Below are positions 36,712 to 45,749 of a stretch of DNA of 64,000 bases, piece after piece. The position numbers and the translations under genes are program-made. The stretch spans positions 1 through 64,000 of the forward strand of contig NZ_JADE01000011.1 of assembly GCF_000518225.1 (NCBI RefSeq), in the 5' to 3' direction. Below the pieces are notes generated by a model. It was given only the letters and a program-made list of their open reading frames with translations. It was not told the DNA's origin and made no database searches. This DNA comes from Helicobacter pametensis ATCC 51478. Lineage in GTDB: Bacteria > Campylobacterota > Campylobacteria > Campylobacterales > Helicobacteraceae. Positions within the stretch are counted from its first letter, which is position 1. Each line of letters opens with the position of its first letter.

Positions 36712-37886
36712 TGCCTCATTGTTTAGCCAAAGTGATTGAATTTCCTAGTTTTCCATTTGAAGAAAATGGATATCGATTTTTATTTGAAGCACATCAATAT
36801 GGCAATCTTTCTCAAAGTCTGATTTTGGTGCATTTTGGAGATTGTGAATTTTTCTTGCGCAAAAGATTCCGCAAAGATCGTGGTGATTTTATTGTGAAAT
36901 GTGAAAAAATCTCTAGAAATATCCCTACAGGGGTGATCAAGGGTGCATTGAGAATCATTGCAAATCTCAATAGTAGTCATCTCATCACACACAATCTTCT
37001 TAATGATTCTCCAAAACAAAATCTTCTCTCTCCTTTTTTGAAGCAGATTCAGGATTTTGTAGATTTTGCTAGACCCTTTGAGCTTGAGATTGGATTTGGC
37101 TCAGGTCGCCACTTGCTCAATCGCGCACAAAAATATCCAGAGATGCAATTTGTTGGGATTGAGATTCACACCCCATCAATCGAGCAGGTTTTGCGTCAGA
37201 TCGAACTTAGGGGATTGGAAAATCTTTGGATTATCAATTTTGATGCGCGTGTGTTTATGGAGCTCCTTCCTTCTTCACTTTGTGAGGCTATCTATCTTCA
37301 TTTCCCTGTTCCTTGGGGTAAAAAACCGCATAGGCGCGTATGGAGCAAAAGATTTATAGATGAATCTATGCGTATTCTTAGGCGCGGAGGGATGCTTGAG
37401 TTAAGGAGTGATGATGAGGATTATTTTCTCTATGCACTTAATACAGCATTGCAAGCTCAGCATCTTAGTTGCAAAATCAACAAAAATCTCCAAAAGGAGA
37501 TTGTGAGCAAATATGAGGATCGTTGGCTAAAACAGCAAAAAGATATCTATGATCTACAAGTTTATGCACTCAATGAGGATCAAAGACCTAAAGAGAGATA
37601 TGATTTTGGATTCCCAAGTAAGCTTTCGCTTTCAACTTTTGATACAATCCAGCGAAAAATCGTCGGCCCTAGTTGGTTCTTGCATATCGATAGTTTTTAT
37701 ACTTCTGATGATTTGTCTGTGTTGATGTTGAGTTTTGGAGATTTTGGTCAGCCTCAAAGTAAGTTTTTGTTGATTTCTGGTGATGGGAAAGCTCGATATT
37801 TGGGAGGTGATCCTCTTCCAACACAAGCAGCCTATTTTGCTCATCAAGAATTGCTAAAGATTATTGCACAAGGAGGAGAGCATTGA
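36711..37886 (+). CDS. trmB: tRNA (guanine-N7)-methyltransferase with extra N- and C-terminal regions
   Basis: Makes m7G46 in tRNA using SAM. The TrmB core sits at residues about 120-260: ELEIGFGSGRHLLNRA (SAM motif), FVGIEIHTPSIEQVL, IYLHFPVPWGKKPHRRVWSKRFIDE. At 391 residues it is far longer than the 210-240 usual in other bacteria, with about 110 residues before and 130 after the core; the long form is known in Campylobacterota. The two extensions show no motif I recognise. Confidence 0.88.
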   Translation: MPHCLAKVIEFPSFPFEENGYRFLFEAHQYGNLSQSLILVHFGDCEFFLRKRFRKDRGDFIVKCEKISRNIPTGVIKGALRIIANLNSSHLITHNLLNDSPKQNLLSPFLKQIQDFVDFARPFELEIGFGSGRHLLNRAQKYPEMQFVGIEIHTPSIEQVLRQIELRGLENLWIINFDARVFMELLPSSLCEAIYLHFPVPWGKKPHRRVWSKRFIDESMRILRRGGMLELRSDDEDYFLYALNTALQAQHLSCKINKNLQKEIVSKYEDRWLKQQKDIYDLQVYALNEDQRPKERYDFGFPSKLSLSTFDTIQRKIVGPSWFLHIDSFYTSDDLSVLMLSFGDFGQPQSKFLLISGDGKARYLGGDPLPTQAAYFAHQELLKIIAQGGEH

Positions 37887-38554
37887 GCGTTGTGATCGAA
37901 GCCAAGAAGCTTGAATTGTTTTACAAAAAAAATGAACCTGTGATCAAAGAGGCAGATTTCAGAATCTATAAGAGAGATTTTGTATTTGTCGTGGGAGAAA
38001 GTGGGAGTGGAAAAAGCACTTTGCTTAAGTCACTTTATGGAGCCTTAGGGATCCGTGGGGGTAGTTTGAGTGTGGGGGGGATTGATATGAAGCGTCCATC
38101 TAAGGCAGATATTTTGAAGTTGCGCAAAAATATTGGTATCGTCTTTCAGGATTATAAATTGATTGAGGAGTGGAGTATCGAAAAAAATGTCATGCTCCCA
38201 ATGCAAATCAATGGGTATTCCAAAGAGCTCTGTGTGCAAAAAACTCAAAAACTTCTAGCTCATACAAAAATGAGTCATAAGGCATCTAAATACCCTCTTG
38301 AACTAAGTGGCGGAGAGCAGCAGAGAGTTGCAATGGCAAGAGCCTTGGCTCACAATCCTTTTTTGATCTTGGCAGATGAACCTACTGGGAATCTAGATGA
38401 GTATTCTTCAAGTTTGGTATGGAATCTTCTTAAAGGAGCCAATGAGCAGCTTGGTATCACGGTTGTGGTCGTAACACATCAAATCCCTACAATGCTTGAT
38501 ATCGCAAGTAAAAAACTTCATATAGAGGATGGAATGGTTTATGAATTTCATTAA
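37883..38554 (+). CDS. ftsE: Cell-division ABC ATPase FtsE
   Basis: A 223-residue ATPase that with FtsX couples division to activation of murein hydrolases. Walker A is GESGSGKSTLLKS, followed by the signature LSGGEQQRVAMARAL and Walker B FLILADEPTGNLDE. The start is TTG 37883, overlapping the trmB stop, with a strong GGAGGAG six bases upstream. It is immediately followed by the FtsX-like gene and an EnvC-like gene, the expected functional trio. Confidence 0.9.
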   Translation: MSVVIEAKKLELFYKKNEPVIKEADFRIYKRDFVFVVGESGSGKSTLLKSLYGALGIRGGSLSVGGIDMKRPSKADILKLRKNIGIVFQDYKLIEEWSIEKNVMLPMQINGYSKELCVQKTQKLLAHTKMSHKASKYPLELSGGEQQRVAMARALAHNPFLILADEPTGNLDEYSSSLVWNLLKGANEQLGITVVVVTHQIPTMLDIASKKLHIEDGMVYEFH

Positions 38555-39350
38555 AAGACATCTCTCATTGATTTACCCCTTGCTGATGTTGCTCTTTAGT
38601 GTTGAAAGCGTGCTGTTGATCCAAAGAGCTGTAGAAGAACATGAAAAAAAACTCTCTCAAGATTACTCTATCGTGATTGCATCCAAAGAAGAGCTAGTCC
38701 AAGAGGCTTTGCAACGCAGGATCAAGCATCTTCAATCAATTCAACCTATCGATCCTCAAATTATTCTCAAAAGCTTAGAGCACACGATTTCTCCAGAGAA
38801 TCTGGCTTTTCTCAAATCAGAACTTCCTCTTTTTTATTCGATCACTCTTGATATTTTCCCCAATCAATCTCAGCTCAAACAGATTAGCTCGATCTTGCTC
38901 TCTATCAATGGAGTTCAAAAAGTTGAGCTTTTTGCCAAAACGCATTCTAAGGTCTATCGTCTCTTGTTGCTTTTGAAAAAAAGTATTGTTTTCTTTGGAT
39001 CTCTTCTTGGCATCTTGAGTATTTTGCTTATGGTCAAACAGGTTGAAGTTTGGTTACTTCAGCATTCCAAGAGAATGGAGATTATGAGTTATCTTGGTGC
39101 GCCTAGTTGGATGAAAAATAAGGTTTTATTTAAACTTGCATTGATTGATTCTGTGATTTCTTCTGTGCTTGTGATTGCTGGTGTGTTTTATGTGCTCAAT
39201 GGCGAGGAATTTCAAGCACTCCTTGCCTCACTAGAGATTAGCAATGTGGTATTTGCACCCTTGGGTGATTTTTTGACTTTGCTTTTGATTTCTGTGTGTA
39301 TTTCAACACTTTCAGCAGCAGCTGTGATTCTTAGACAAAAGGATTATTAA
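38541..39350 (+). CDS. ftsX: FtsX-like cell-division ABC permease
   Basis: A 269-residue membrane protein with one N-terminal span (residues about 9-27), a periplasmic domain of about 120 residues (ECD, expected to touch EnvC), then three spans. The cytoplasmic hint RMEIMSYLGAPSWMKNKVLFK matches the FtsX pattern RxEIxIMxLVGA. ATG 38541 is favoured by GAGGATGG eight bases upstream; ATG 38529 is possible. It overlaps ftsE by 14 bases. Confidence 0.85.
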   Translation: MNFIKRHLSLIYPLLMLLFSVESVLLIQRAVEEHEKKLSQDYSIVIASKEELVQEALQRRIKHLQSIQPIDPQIILKSLEHTISPENLAFLKSELPLFYSITLDIFPNQSQLKQISSILLSINGVQKVELFAKTHSKVYRLLLLLKKSIVFFGSLLGILSILLMVKQVEVWLLQHSKRMEIMSYLGAPSWMKNKVLFKLALIDSVISSVLVIAGVFYVLNGEEFQALLASLEISNVVFAPLGDFLTLLLISVCISTLSAAAVILRQKDY

Positions 39351-39353
39351 ATC

Positions 39354-40568
39354 GTGCGTTTTTTGTGTTGGATATTGTTTTGTGCATCTTGTCTTTTGTC
39401 TCAAAATATTGATACAGCGATCAAAAAGAATCAAGCCAAGAGACAAGAAAAGATTCAAGAGCAGGGTATCCTTGGAGCCAAAATCAAAGAGCTAGGCAAG
39501 CAGATCGCACTTCAAAATAATGAACTCAAACAATTGGTCGATGAAGTGCTTATCTTGGAGAAAGAGATCGAAGATAATCAAGGGCGATTTTTAGAAAAGG
39601 AACAAGAATATAAGGTTGTAAAAGCCAAAAGTGACGAGCTTCAAGAGCGTAATCTAAGCATTCAATCTCAGATCACAAAGCTTATTGCTCAAGAGCTTGC
39701 CTTTAGGGTTATTGTCAGTAATAAGCAACCAGCTTCATCAGAAGATATTGTGCTTGATGAATTATTTAAAACCCTCAGTCACAATGTCAAAACAAGTCTT
39801 GCTTTACTTAGTGATCAGAAGAAAGAAGTGGGTGAAGAGCTTAAGGGAATTACTAAAAAGCTGCAATCTCTTCAGCTTGCGATTAAAACTCAGAATCAAA
39901 GGCGTATCAAGCTACAAGATAAGGTACAAAAACAAAATGTGCTTATTGCAAAACTTGAAAAAGATCTCAAACTCTATGATACAAGGATGAGCAAGATTGC
40001 TCAGGAGAGGCGAAACCTTGATGAGATTCTTGAAAAGCTCAATATTCGCAAACAAAAAGAGCAAAAGAAAGTAGCAACAAAGCAGCAAAAATCCAAAACA
40101 CAAATTGCTAGAAAAGATCGAGAAGCACCCATGGATGTGAGGAGGATGGGGAGTTCTTATCGTCAAGTTTCAACCACTCGTTATCGAGGTAAAAAGACAA
40201 TTGCTCCTTTGGATGCATATACTTTAGATCAAAAATTTGGAACTTATTTTGATCCTGTGTATAAAATCAAAGTATTCAACGAATCTGTGATACTCACTCC
40301 AAAGCGTGCAAACTCAAATGTCAGAAATGTGCTAGATGGAAAAGTTGTGTTTGCTAAGGAAACGCCTGTGCTCAAAAAAGTTGTCATCATTGAGCATGCC
40401 AATCAAATGCATACAATTTATGCATATTTGGACAAAATTGCTCCTACAATTAGACCGGGTTTGAGGATTAAGCGAGGCTATATCATTGGGAAAGTCAGTG
40501 AGCGCTTAGGATTTGAGGTGACTCAAAAAGATAAGCATATCGATCCCTTGGAGCTTATCCAGCGATAG
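39354..40568 (+). CDS. EnvC-like murein hydrolase activator with degenerate LytM domain
   Basis: A 404-residue exported protein starting at GTG 39354 (signal peptide up to about residue 17). Residues about 20-245 form long coiled coils rich in Lys, Glu and Gln. The C-terminal LytM/M23 domain (KVVIIEHANQMHTIYAYLDKIAPTI in two halves) lacks the usual zinc-binding HxH near its end, where GFEVTQKDKHIDPLELI replaces HLHFEI. This matches EnvC, which activates amidases and does not cut peptidoglycan itself. Genetic linkage with ftsE-ftsX supports that role. Confidence 0.85.
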   Translation: MRFLCWILFCASCLLSQNIDTAIKKNQAKRQEKIQEQGILGAKIKELGKQIALQNNELKQLVDEVLILEKEIEDNQGRFLEKEQEYKVVKAKSDELQERNLSIQSQITKLIAQELAFRVIVSNKQPASSEDIVLDELFKTLSHNVKTSLALLSDQKKEVGEELKGITKKLQSLQLAIKTQNQRRIKLQDKVQKQNVLIAKLEKDLKLYDTRMSKIAQERRNLDEILEKLNIRKQKEQKKVATKQQKSKTQIARKDREAPMDVRRMGSSYRQVSTTRYRGKKTIAPLDAYTLDQKFGTYFDPVYKIKVFNESVILTPKRANSNVRNVLDGKVVFAKETPVLKKVVIIEHANQMHTIYAYLDKIAPTIRPGLRIKRGYIIGKVSERLGFEVTQKDKHIDPLELIQR

Positions 40569-40582
40569 ATTAAAATAAAGTT

Positions 40583-40607
40583 TAAAAAATTTAAAAACTG
40601 ACGATCT
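40583..40607 (+). promoter_or_regulatory. FliA (sigma-28)-like promoter for flaG-fliD-fliS
   Basis: TAAA (40583-40586), a 15-base spacer and CGATCT (40602-40607) resemble the sigma-28 consensus TAAA-N15-CGATAA with two mismatches at the end. The predicted start is about 37 bases before ATG 40651. A sigma-70-like GATAAT lies nearer the ribosome site but too close to be useful. Confidence 0.5.
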
Positions 40608-40650
40608 TGGACTTCAGAGTTCCACATATGATAATTTAAGGAGGTCAGCG

Positions 40651-41007
40651 ATGGTTGAAATGAAGCACAATATGTCTTTGGCACAAGAGAAAATTTTGGA
40701 TTTGGCCAAACAATATGGAGAGGAGAAAATCGCCCCAAAACATTTGATCGAGAAGAGCAAAGATGCCCAAGAAGAGCAGAAATTAAGAGAGGAGCTCAGG
40801 CATCTTTCTGAGCAATTCAATGCAGAGATGAGGCGACTTGGGACAAATGTGAGTTTTAATTATGATGATACTATCGAGGGACTCTTAGTCGTCGTCAAAG
40901 ATGCACAAAATGAACGCGTGATTCGTGAGATCCCATCCAAAGAAGCCATCGAACTTATGAAAAAGATGCATGATTTAGTCGGTGCGATTTTTGATAAGCG
41001 CGGTTAA
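40651..41007 (+). CDS. flaG: FlaG family flagellar protein
   Basis: A 118-residue protein with a charged, helical N-terminal half and the conserved FlaG domain in the second half (NVSFNYDDTIEGLLVVVKD, RVIREIPSKEAIELMKKM). FlaG influences filament length in Campylobacter and is usually placed next to fliD. The strong AAGGAGG site lies six bases before the ATG. It leads the filament-assembly genes that follow. Confidence 0.93.
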   Translation: MVEMKHNMSLAQEKILDLAKQYGEEKIAPKHLIEKSKDAQEEQKLREELRHLSEQFNAEMRRLGTNVSFNYDDTIEGLLVVVKDAQNERVIREIPSKEAIELMKKMHDLVGAIFDKRG

Positions 41008-41036
41008 ATAACTCAAGCTCTTTAGAAGGATTATTT

Positions 41037-43067
41037 ATGGCGATGGGGAAACTTAGCTCTCTTGGGGTGGGGAGCAATGTTTTGAATTATGATGTGATTG
41101 AAAAGCTTAGAAAAGCTGATGAAAAGGCAATGGTTGAGCCAATCGATAAGAAAATGAAAGAAAATATCGAGAAGCAGGCCGAGCTTGTTTCTATCATGTC
41201 GATGCTTGAGGGTATCAATGGGGAAGCCAAGGTTTTATCAGATTATTCTTCTTTTATCAAGCGCAAAACAGAAGTGATCGGTGAGGGGTTGAGAGCGAGT
41301 GCAAGCCCGGGTGTTCCCATCCAAGATATTAGTGTTGAGATCAAACAAGTTGCCAAAAATGATATCAATGAAGTGGGGACTAAGTTTGAAACTAGAGAAT
41401 CAGTATTTACAAAGGATGATACTGTTCTTACTTTTACAGCAAGAGGTCATCACTACAAGATCAAGATTCCTGCTGGAGCGACACTCCAAGATGTTGCACA
41501 GCTTGTGACAGATAAATCAGGGGGCAATGCCATAGGGGTTGTGATGAAAACTGGAGGAGCCAATCCCTATCAGCTGATGATCAATTCCAAAGAAACTGGA
41601 GAAGAAAATCGGATCTACTTTGGTTCGACTTTGATATCTGAAAAAATCAAAAGCGGACCATTGACATTGGGAGAAGGAGATTTGGAAATCATTCTTAAAG
41701 ATAGCCAAGGATTGGATCATTCTCTAATGATTTCACTTCCCACAACGCCTGAGCTAAGCAAAGCAAGTGACAATGCTCAAGAACTCAAAAAAGCAATCAA
41801 AGAGGCGATTGAGCAAAACCCTGATTTGAGCACTTTGCTTGGATCAGATATCAATATTGGTGTGGGTGTGGGTGGAGATTCTCTTGTGATCAATGATAGA
41901 CGGGGTTATCAAGTCCAAGTCCTTGGGAGTCAAGCCAATGCAATTGGATTTAAAAAAACAGAAACAGATCTTGATCCTTTGGTCTTGGGGGATAAGCCTG
42001 TAGAAGGTGGAAAACTCACAGGAAAGATCAATATCGGCTCAGTCCCACTTGATCTCTCTGAATTGACAAGCAGGGGGAATACAGGAGCTCAAAATGCTCA
42101 AGCGATTGCTGATGCTTTCAACAATATCGGAGGGCTTTTTATCCATGTGGATGATCGAGGGCGACTTGTGGTCAATGCCAATCAGGGTGATGTGGTGATC
42201 AGGGCCGAAGATGAAGCAGGTAAAAAGGCCTTAGCCCAACTTGGTCTAAAAGAGGGGACTTTTGCCGAATATAGTAAAACTCAAGAGGGGATCTTCAAAC
42301 TCAAAAATATTCAAGCTGGACAGGATGCGGAGCTTATATACAATGGAGTGAGTGTTGTGCGTCCTAAAAATACGATTGATGATGTGGTGGGGGGTGTGAA
42401 GCTTGAACTTGTAAGTCCTACTCCAGAAGGAAAACCAGCTGTTGTGAGCATCACAGCAGATAATGAAAATATTGTCGAAAATATTAAGACTTTTACAGAA
42501 AAATACAATGAACTACTGCCAAAACTTGCTGAAGTGACACGATATGATCCAGATACTGGAGTTGCTGGGATTTTCAATGGGGTGAGTTTTATCCGCATGA
42601 TTCGATCATCGATCAATCAAATTTTTTCATCCATTTCAGGAACTGGAAGTGAATTGAAGAGTTTGGTTAAATATGGATTGAGTTTGGACGATAGTAACAA
42701 AATCAGTTTTGATGAATCAAAACTTAGAGCAGCACTAAGCTCTGATCCTGATGGAGTGAGAGACTTTTTTGTTGGGATTGATAAGGTGACTTTAGGCAAA
42801 GATGTGCGCGTTGGCGGTGTCTTTAGGGAATTGAGTGAGAGGATTGATTCAATGATTGAGGGATCAAACTCCTCGCTCAAACTCTATGAGCAAAGCTTGA
42901 CACGAGATGATAAGCGCTACAAAGAGGATCGCAAAAAAACTCTAGAGAGATTGGATGCGAGATATAACTCGATGGCGGAGCGCTTTGCTGCCTATGATAG
43001 TCAGATTGCCAAAACCAATGGGTCTTTTAATAGTGTGCAGATGATGATCGACCAAGCAAGGAAGTAA
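41037..43067 (+). CDS. fliD: Flagellar filament cap protein FliD
   Basis: A 676-residue hook-associated protein 2 that caps the filament and folds flagellin into place. The N-terminus (MAMGKLSSLGVGSNVLNYDVIEKLRKADE) follows the pattern of the H. pylori FliD start, and its length is close to that protein (about 685). Coiled-coil ends frame a variable central region; the D1 motif NTIDDVVGGVKLELVS and the C-terminal helix MAERFAAYDSQIAKTNGSFNSVQ are diagnostic. It is exported by the flagellar type III system, so no signal peptide. Confidence 0.96.
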   Translation: MAMGKLSSLGVGSNVLNYDVIEKLRKADEKAMVEPIDKKMKENIEKQAELVSIMSMLEGINGEAKVLSDYSSFIKRKTEVIGEGLRASASPGVPIQDISVEIKQVAKNDINEVGTKFETRESVFTKDDTVLTFTARGHHYKIKIPAGATLQDVAQLVTDKSGGNAIGVVMKTGGANPYQLMINSKETGEENRIYFGSTLISEKIKSGPLTLGEGDLEIILKDSQGLDHSLMISLPTTPELSKASDNAQELKKAIKEAIEQNPDLSTLLGSDINIGVGVGGDSLVINDRRGYQVQVLGSQANAIGFKKTETDLDPLVLGDKPVEGGKLTGKINIGSVPLDLSELTSRGNTGAQNAQAIADAFNNIGGLFIHVDDRGRLVVNANQGDVVIRAEDEAGKKALAQLGLKEGTFAEYSKTQEGIFKLKNIQAGQDAELIYNGVSVVRPKNTIDDVVGGVKLELVSPTPEGKPAVVSITADNENIVENIKTFTEKYNELLPKLAEVTRYDPDTGVAGIFNGVSFIRMIRSSINQIFSSISGTGSELKSLVKYGLSLDDSNKISFDESKLRAALSSDPDGVRDFFVGIDKVTLGKDVRVGGVFRELSERIDSMIEGSNSSLKLYEQSLTRDDKRYKEDRKKTLERLDARYNSMAERFAAYDSQIAKTNGSFNSVQMMIDQARK

Positions 43068-43069
43068 AA

Positions 43070-43447
43070 ATGAGAGGAAATGCCTATCACTTATATCAGC
43101 AAAATGCGGTATCTATCGAATCTCCAGCCAAACTCATTGAGATGCTTTATGAGGGGATTTTGAGATTCTCAGCTCAAGCCAAGCGCTATATCGAGCAAGA
43201 AGATATTGAGAAGAAAATCTACTATATCAACAAAACCACAGATATCTTTAGCGAGCTTTTGAATATTTTGGATTATGATCGCGGAGGAGAGGTTGCTTAC
43301 TATTTATCTGGGCTCTATACTTATCAAATCAAGCTTCTAGCTCAAGCCAATATCCGCAATGATGGAGAAAAGATTGATACAGTGATGCATGTCGCACGAG
43401 GATTACTTGAGGCTTGGAGAGAAATCAATCAGCATGAATTGGCTTGA
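43070..43447 (+). CDS. fliS: Flagellar secretion chaperone FliS
   Basis: A 125-residue flagellin chaperone. The family start (NAYHLYQQNAVSIESPAKLIEMLYEGILRF in pattern) and the long helices (LLNILDYDRGGEVAYYLSGLYTY) are clear. It binds the flagellin C-terminus before export. The gene lies two bases after fliD and overlaps the small next gene by 14 bases. Confidence 0.95.
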   Translation: MRGNAYHLYQQNAVSIESPAKLIEMLYEGILRFSAQAKRYIEQEDIEKKIYYINKTTDIFSELLNILDYDRGGEVAYYLSGLYTYQIKLLAQANIRNDGEKIDTVMHVARGLLEAWREINQHELA

Positions 43448-43658
43448 TAGTTTAAAGATCGCATTACTCCAAGAAGATGCTCAGAGAGCATTTGAGATCA
43501 GTACAAATCTACCAGAAGAAGGCTTTGGAGATCTTGAAGAGATGCTTCAAGCACGAGAGTTGATCTCTCAAACCACTGCTTTGCTCAAACAAGAAAAAGA
43601 AAAAGTGCGTATTGCAATGCAGCAGATTAGAGTGGCTCAAAAATTTTTGCAAGATTAG
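43434..43658 (+). CDS. Small helical protein after fliS, possible FliT-like chaperone
   Basis: A 74-residue helical protein from ATG 43434 (a longer reading from 43389 lies within fliS and is unlikely). It is acidic in the first half (DAQRAFEISTNLPEEGFGDLEEM) and basic at the end. Its position right after fliS is where other bacteria have FliT, the FliD chaperone; I recall a similar small gene at HP0754. No sequence motif confirms this, so the function is inferred from position only. Confidence 0.65.
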   Translation: MNWLDSLKIALLQEDAQRAFEISTNLPEEGFGDLEEMLQARELISQTTALLKQEKEKVRIAMQQIRVAQKFLQD

Positions 43659-43660
43659 AG

Positions 43661-44287
43661 ATGCAAGTTTTTTTTGTGAGTGGGGTTGATACGAATGTGG
43701 GGAAGACTTTTGTCACACATCGCTTAGTTCAAGCACTTCAAGCCAAGGGTGTGCGTTCAATTGCGCTTAAACCCATTGAGACTGGAGTGGAAGAAAATGG
43801 GGGAGCAGATAGCAGGATACATCTAGAAGATGCACGCAATCTTTTTGCTGATTTTGATCTCTCTTGTGTGAATTTCTTTTCTTTTGCCCCACCTTGTGCC
43901 CCTTATGTCGCAGATTGCAAAAATCAAATCGATATCGACCTGATTATCCGTAAGATTGCTGATTTGAGAGGAATGGTTGATGTGCTCTTTGTGGAGGGGG
44001 CTGGAGGTTTGTTTGTGCCAATCAAGAAAGATTTCTTTATGTATTCTTTTGCTTCCAAACTTCAAGAGTATTTTGATGCTAGGACTTTGCTTGTTTGTGA
44101 TGACCATCTAGGGATGATCAATCGTTTTTTGAGTGCTAAGTTTATTTTAGATTCTCTAAAATTGCACTCTATCTTTTTTGTCAATGTAAGACAAGATGAC
44201 ATCTTTAGAAAGATCAGTTTGCCTTTTATGCAAGATTATGATTTTGAGATGCAGATTGAAGCTTTGATCAAAAACCACATACTATAA
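43661..44287 (+). CDS. bioD: Dethiobiotin synthetase BioD
   Basis: A 208-residue ATP-dependent carboxylase-like enzyme that closes the ureido ring of dethiobiotin. The P-loop is SGVDTNVGKTFVTH, followed by ALKPIETGV and the VEGAGGLFVPI segment. The nucleotide-base region is less conserved, as in other Helicobacter BioD. It is placed between flagellar and lysine genes without other bio genes, the scattered arrangement common in this genus. Confidence 0.9.
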   Translation: MQVFFVSGVDTNVGKTFVTHRLVQALQAKGVRSIALKPIETGVEENGGADSRIHLEDARNLFADFDLSCVNFFSFAPPCAPYVADCKNQIDIDLIIRKIADLRGMVDVLFVEGAGGLFVPIKKDFFMYSFASKLQEYFDARTLLVCDDHLGMINRFLSAKFILDSLKLHSIFFVNVRQDDIFRKISLPFMQDYDFEMQIEALIKNHIL

Positions 44288-44295
44288 GGATGCAA

Positions 44296-45501
44296 ATGGA
44301 CTTCACAGCCCTCTCCAAGATTTATGGAACACCTCTTTATATTTATGATTTTGATGTGTTGAGGGAGAATTTTTTGGCTTTTAAGAATGCATTTGCTGGA
44401 CGCAAGGCATTGATCTGCTATGCCCTCAAGGCAAACTCCAACCTCTCGCTTTTGAAGTTTTTAGCATCCCTTGGAGCTGGAGCAGATTGTGTGAGTATTG
44501 GTGAGGTGCGACGCGCACTTTTGGCTGGTATTGCTCCTTATAAAATCATCTTTAGTGGTGTTGGTAAAAGAGATGAGGAGATTTTGGAAGCTTTGCAGAA
44601 GGGTATTTTGTTTATCAATCTAGAATCATCTCAAGAAATGCATCGTGTAGAAAAGATCGCACAATCTCTTCAAATCAAGGCAAGAGTTTCTGTGCGAGTG
44701 AATCCCAATATCGATGCCAAAACACATCCCTATATTTCCACTGGTTTACATGAAAATAAATTTGGAGTTGAGATTGAAGAAGCCAAAGCAATGTATCTCT
44801 ACATCAAAAGCTCTCCACATTTGGAGGCTGTAGGGATTCACTTTCATATTGGCTCTCAGCTTTGTGAGCTTGATCCTATTTTGCAAGCTTCCCAGAAGAT
44901 TGCCAAACTCTACTCTTCTCTACTAGCCCTTGGATTAGAGATTAAGTTTTTTGATGTGGGTGGTGGTCTTGGAATCTCTTATGAGGGTCAATCCACAATC
45001 CCACTTTATGATTATGCACAAGGGATTCTAGCTAGTCTTGGAGGATATGAGCCTACGATCATTTGTGAGGCTGGGAGAAGGATTGTGGGCGAGTGTGGAG
45101 TCTTTCTTGTGCGTGTGATTGGTGAGAAGAGCAATGGTCAGAAGCGTTTTGTGATTGTTGATGGGGCAATGAATGATCTGATGCGTCCCTCACTCTATCA
45201 AGCTATCCATCAGGCAACTTTTTGGGGAGAGAAGAGGGGAGAAGAGAGTGTGTGTGACATCGTGGGGCCAATTTGTGAGAGTGGAGATTATCTTGCCAAA
45301 AATGTCTTACTCCCTCCATGTGCTCAAGGGGATTTGATCACCTTTGCCAATGCAGGTGCTTATGGATTTAGTATGTCAAGTCAGTATAATTCGCGTCCAA
45401 GGGTCGCTGAGGTCGCAATCAGTGCAGGAGAGCATAAGCTCATTCGTGAGCGAGAAGAATTTGAAGAGCTGATTGAGAAGGAATTGAAGTGTCTTCTTTG
45501 A
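44296..45501 (+). CDS. lysA: Diaminopimelate decarboxylase
   Basis: PLP enzyme of 401 residues making lysine from meso-DAP. Lys in CYALKANSNLSLLKFL binds PLP; the motifs HFHIGSQL, DVGGGLGISY, CEAGRRIVG and CESGDYLAKN (second active-site Cys) are all visible. ATG 44296 is preferred, with AAGGA five bases upstream, over ATG 44290. It overlaps the chorismate mutase gene by 13 bases. Confidence 0.95.
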   Translation: MDFTALSKIYGTPLYIYDFDVLRENFLAFKNAFAGRKALICYALKANSNLSLLKFLASLGAGADCVSIGEVRRALLAGIAPYKIIFSGVGKRDEEILEALQKGILFINLESSQEMHRVEKIAQSLQIKARVSVRVNPNIDAKTHPYISTGLHENKFGVEIEEAKAMYLYIKSSPHLEAVGIHFHIGSQLCELDPILQASQKIAKLYSSLLALGLEIKFFDVGGGLGISYEGQSTIPLYDYAQGILASLGGYEPTIICEAGRRIVGECGVFLVRVIGEKSNGQKRFVIVDGAMNDLMRPSLYQAIHQATFWGEKRGEESVCDIVGPICESGDYLAKNVLLPPCAQGDLITFANAGAYGFSMSSQYNSRPRVAEVAISAGEHKLIREREEFEELIEKELKCLL

Positions 45502-45749
45502 TCTCAGATCTTAGATCGCAAATTGATGCCATTGATGATGAGATTGTTGAGCTTTTGGCACATCGCTTAGAGCTTGCATCCAAAATCGGCGTGATCAAAG
45601 CCCAGATTCAGCGCCAGATTCTTGATGATGCTAGAGAGGAAGAAATCCTTGAGCGCTTAAGCCAAAAAGGGATTTTGCGTAGAGATCAGATTGAGATGCT
45701 TTATCGACAGATTTTTTTGCTTACCAAAGAGATTCAGGAGGAGGGATGA
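45489..45749 (+). CDS. Monofunctional chorismate mutase (AroQ type)
   Basis: An 86-residue all-helical protein with the AroQ pattern: LRSQIDAIDDEIVELLAHRLELASKIG, where the Arg/Asp/Glu and the R of HRLELA form the active site, then a basic KAQ and QIFLLTKEIQ. It converts chorismate to prephenate. The start is GTG 45489, with AAGGA six bases upstream. In E. coli this domain is fused to prephenate dehydratase; here it is free. Confidence 0.85.
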   Translation: MSSLISDLRSQIDAIDDEIVELLAHRLELASKIGVIKAQIQRQILDDAREEEILERLSQKGILRRDQIEMLYRQIFLLTKEIQEEG

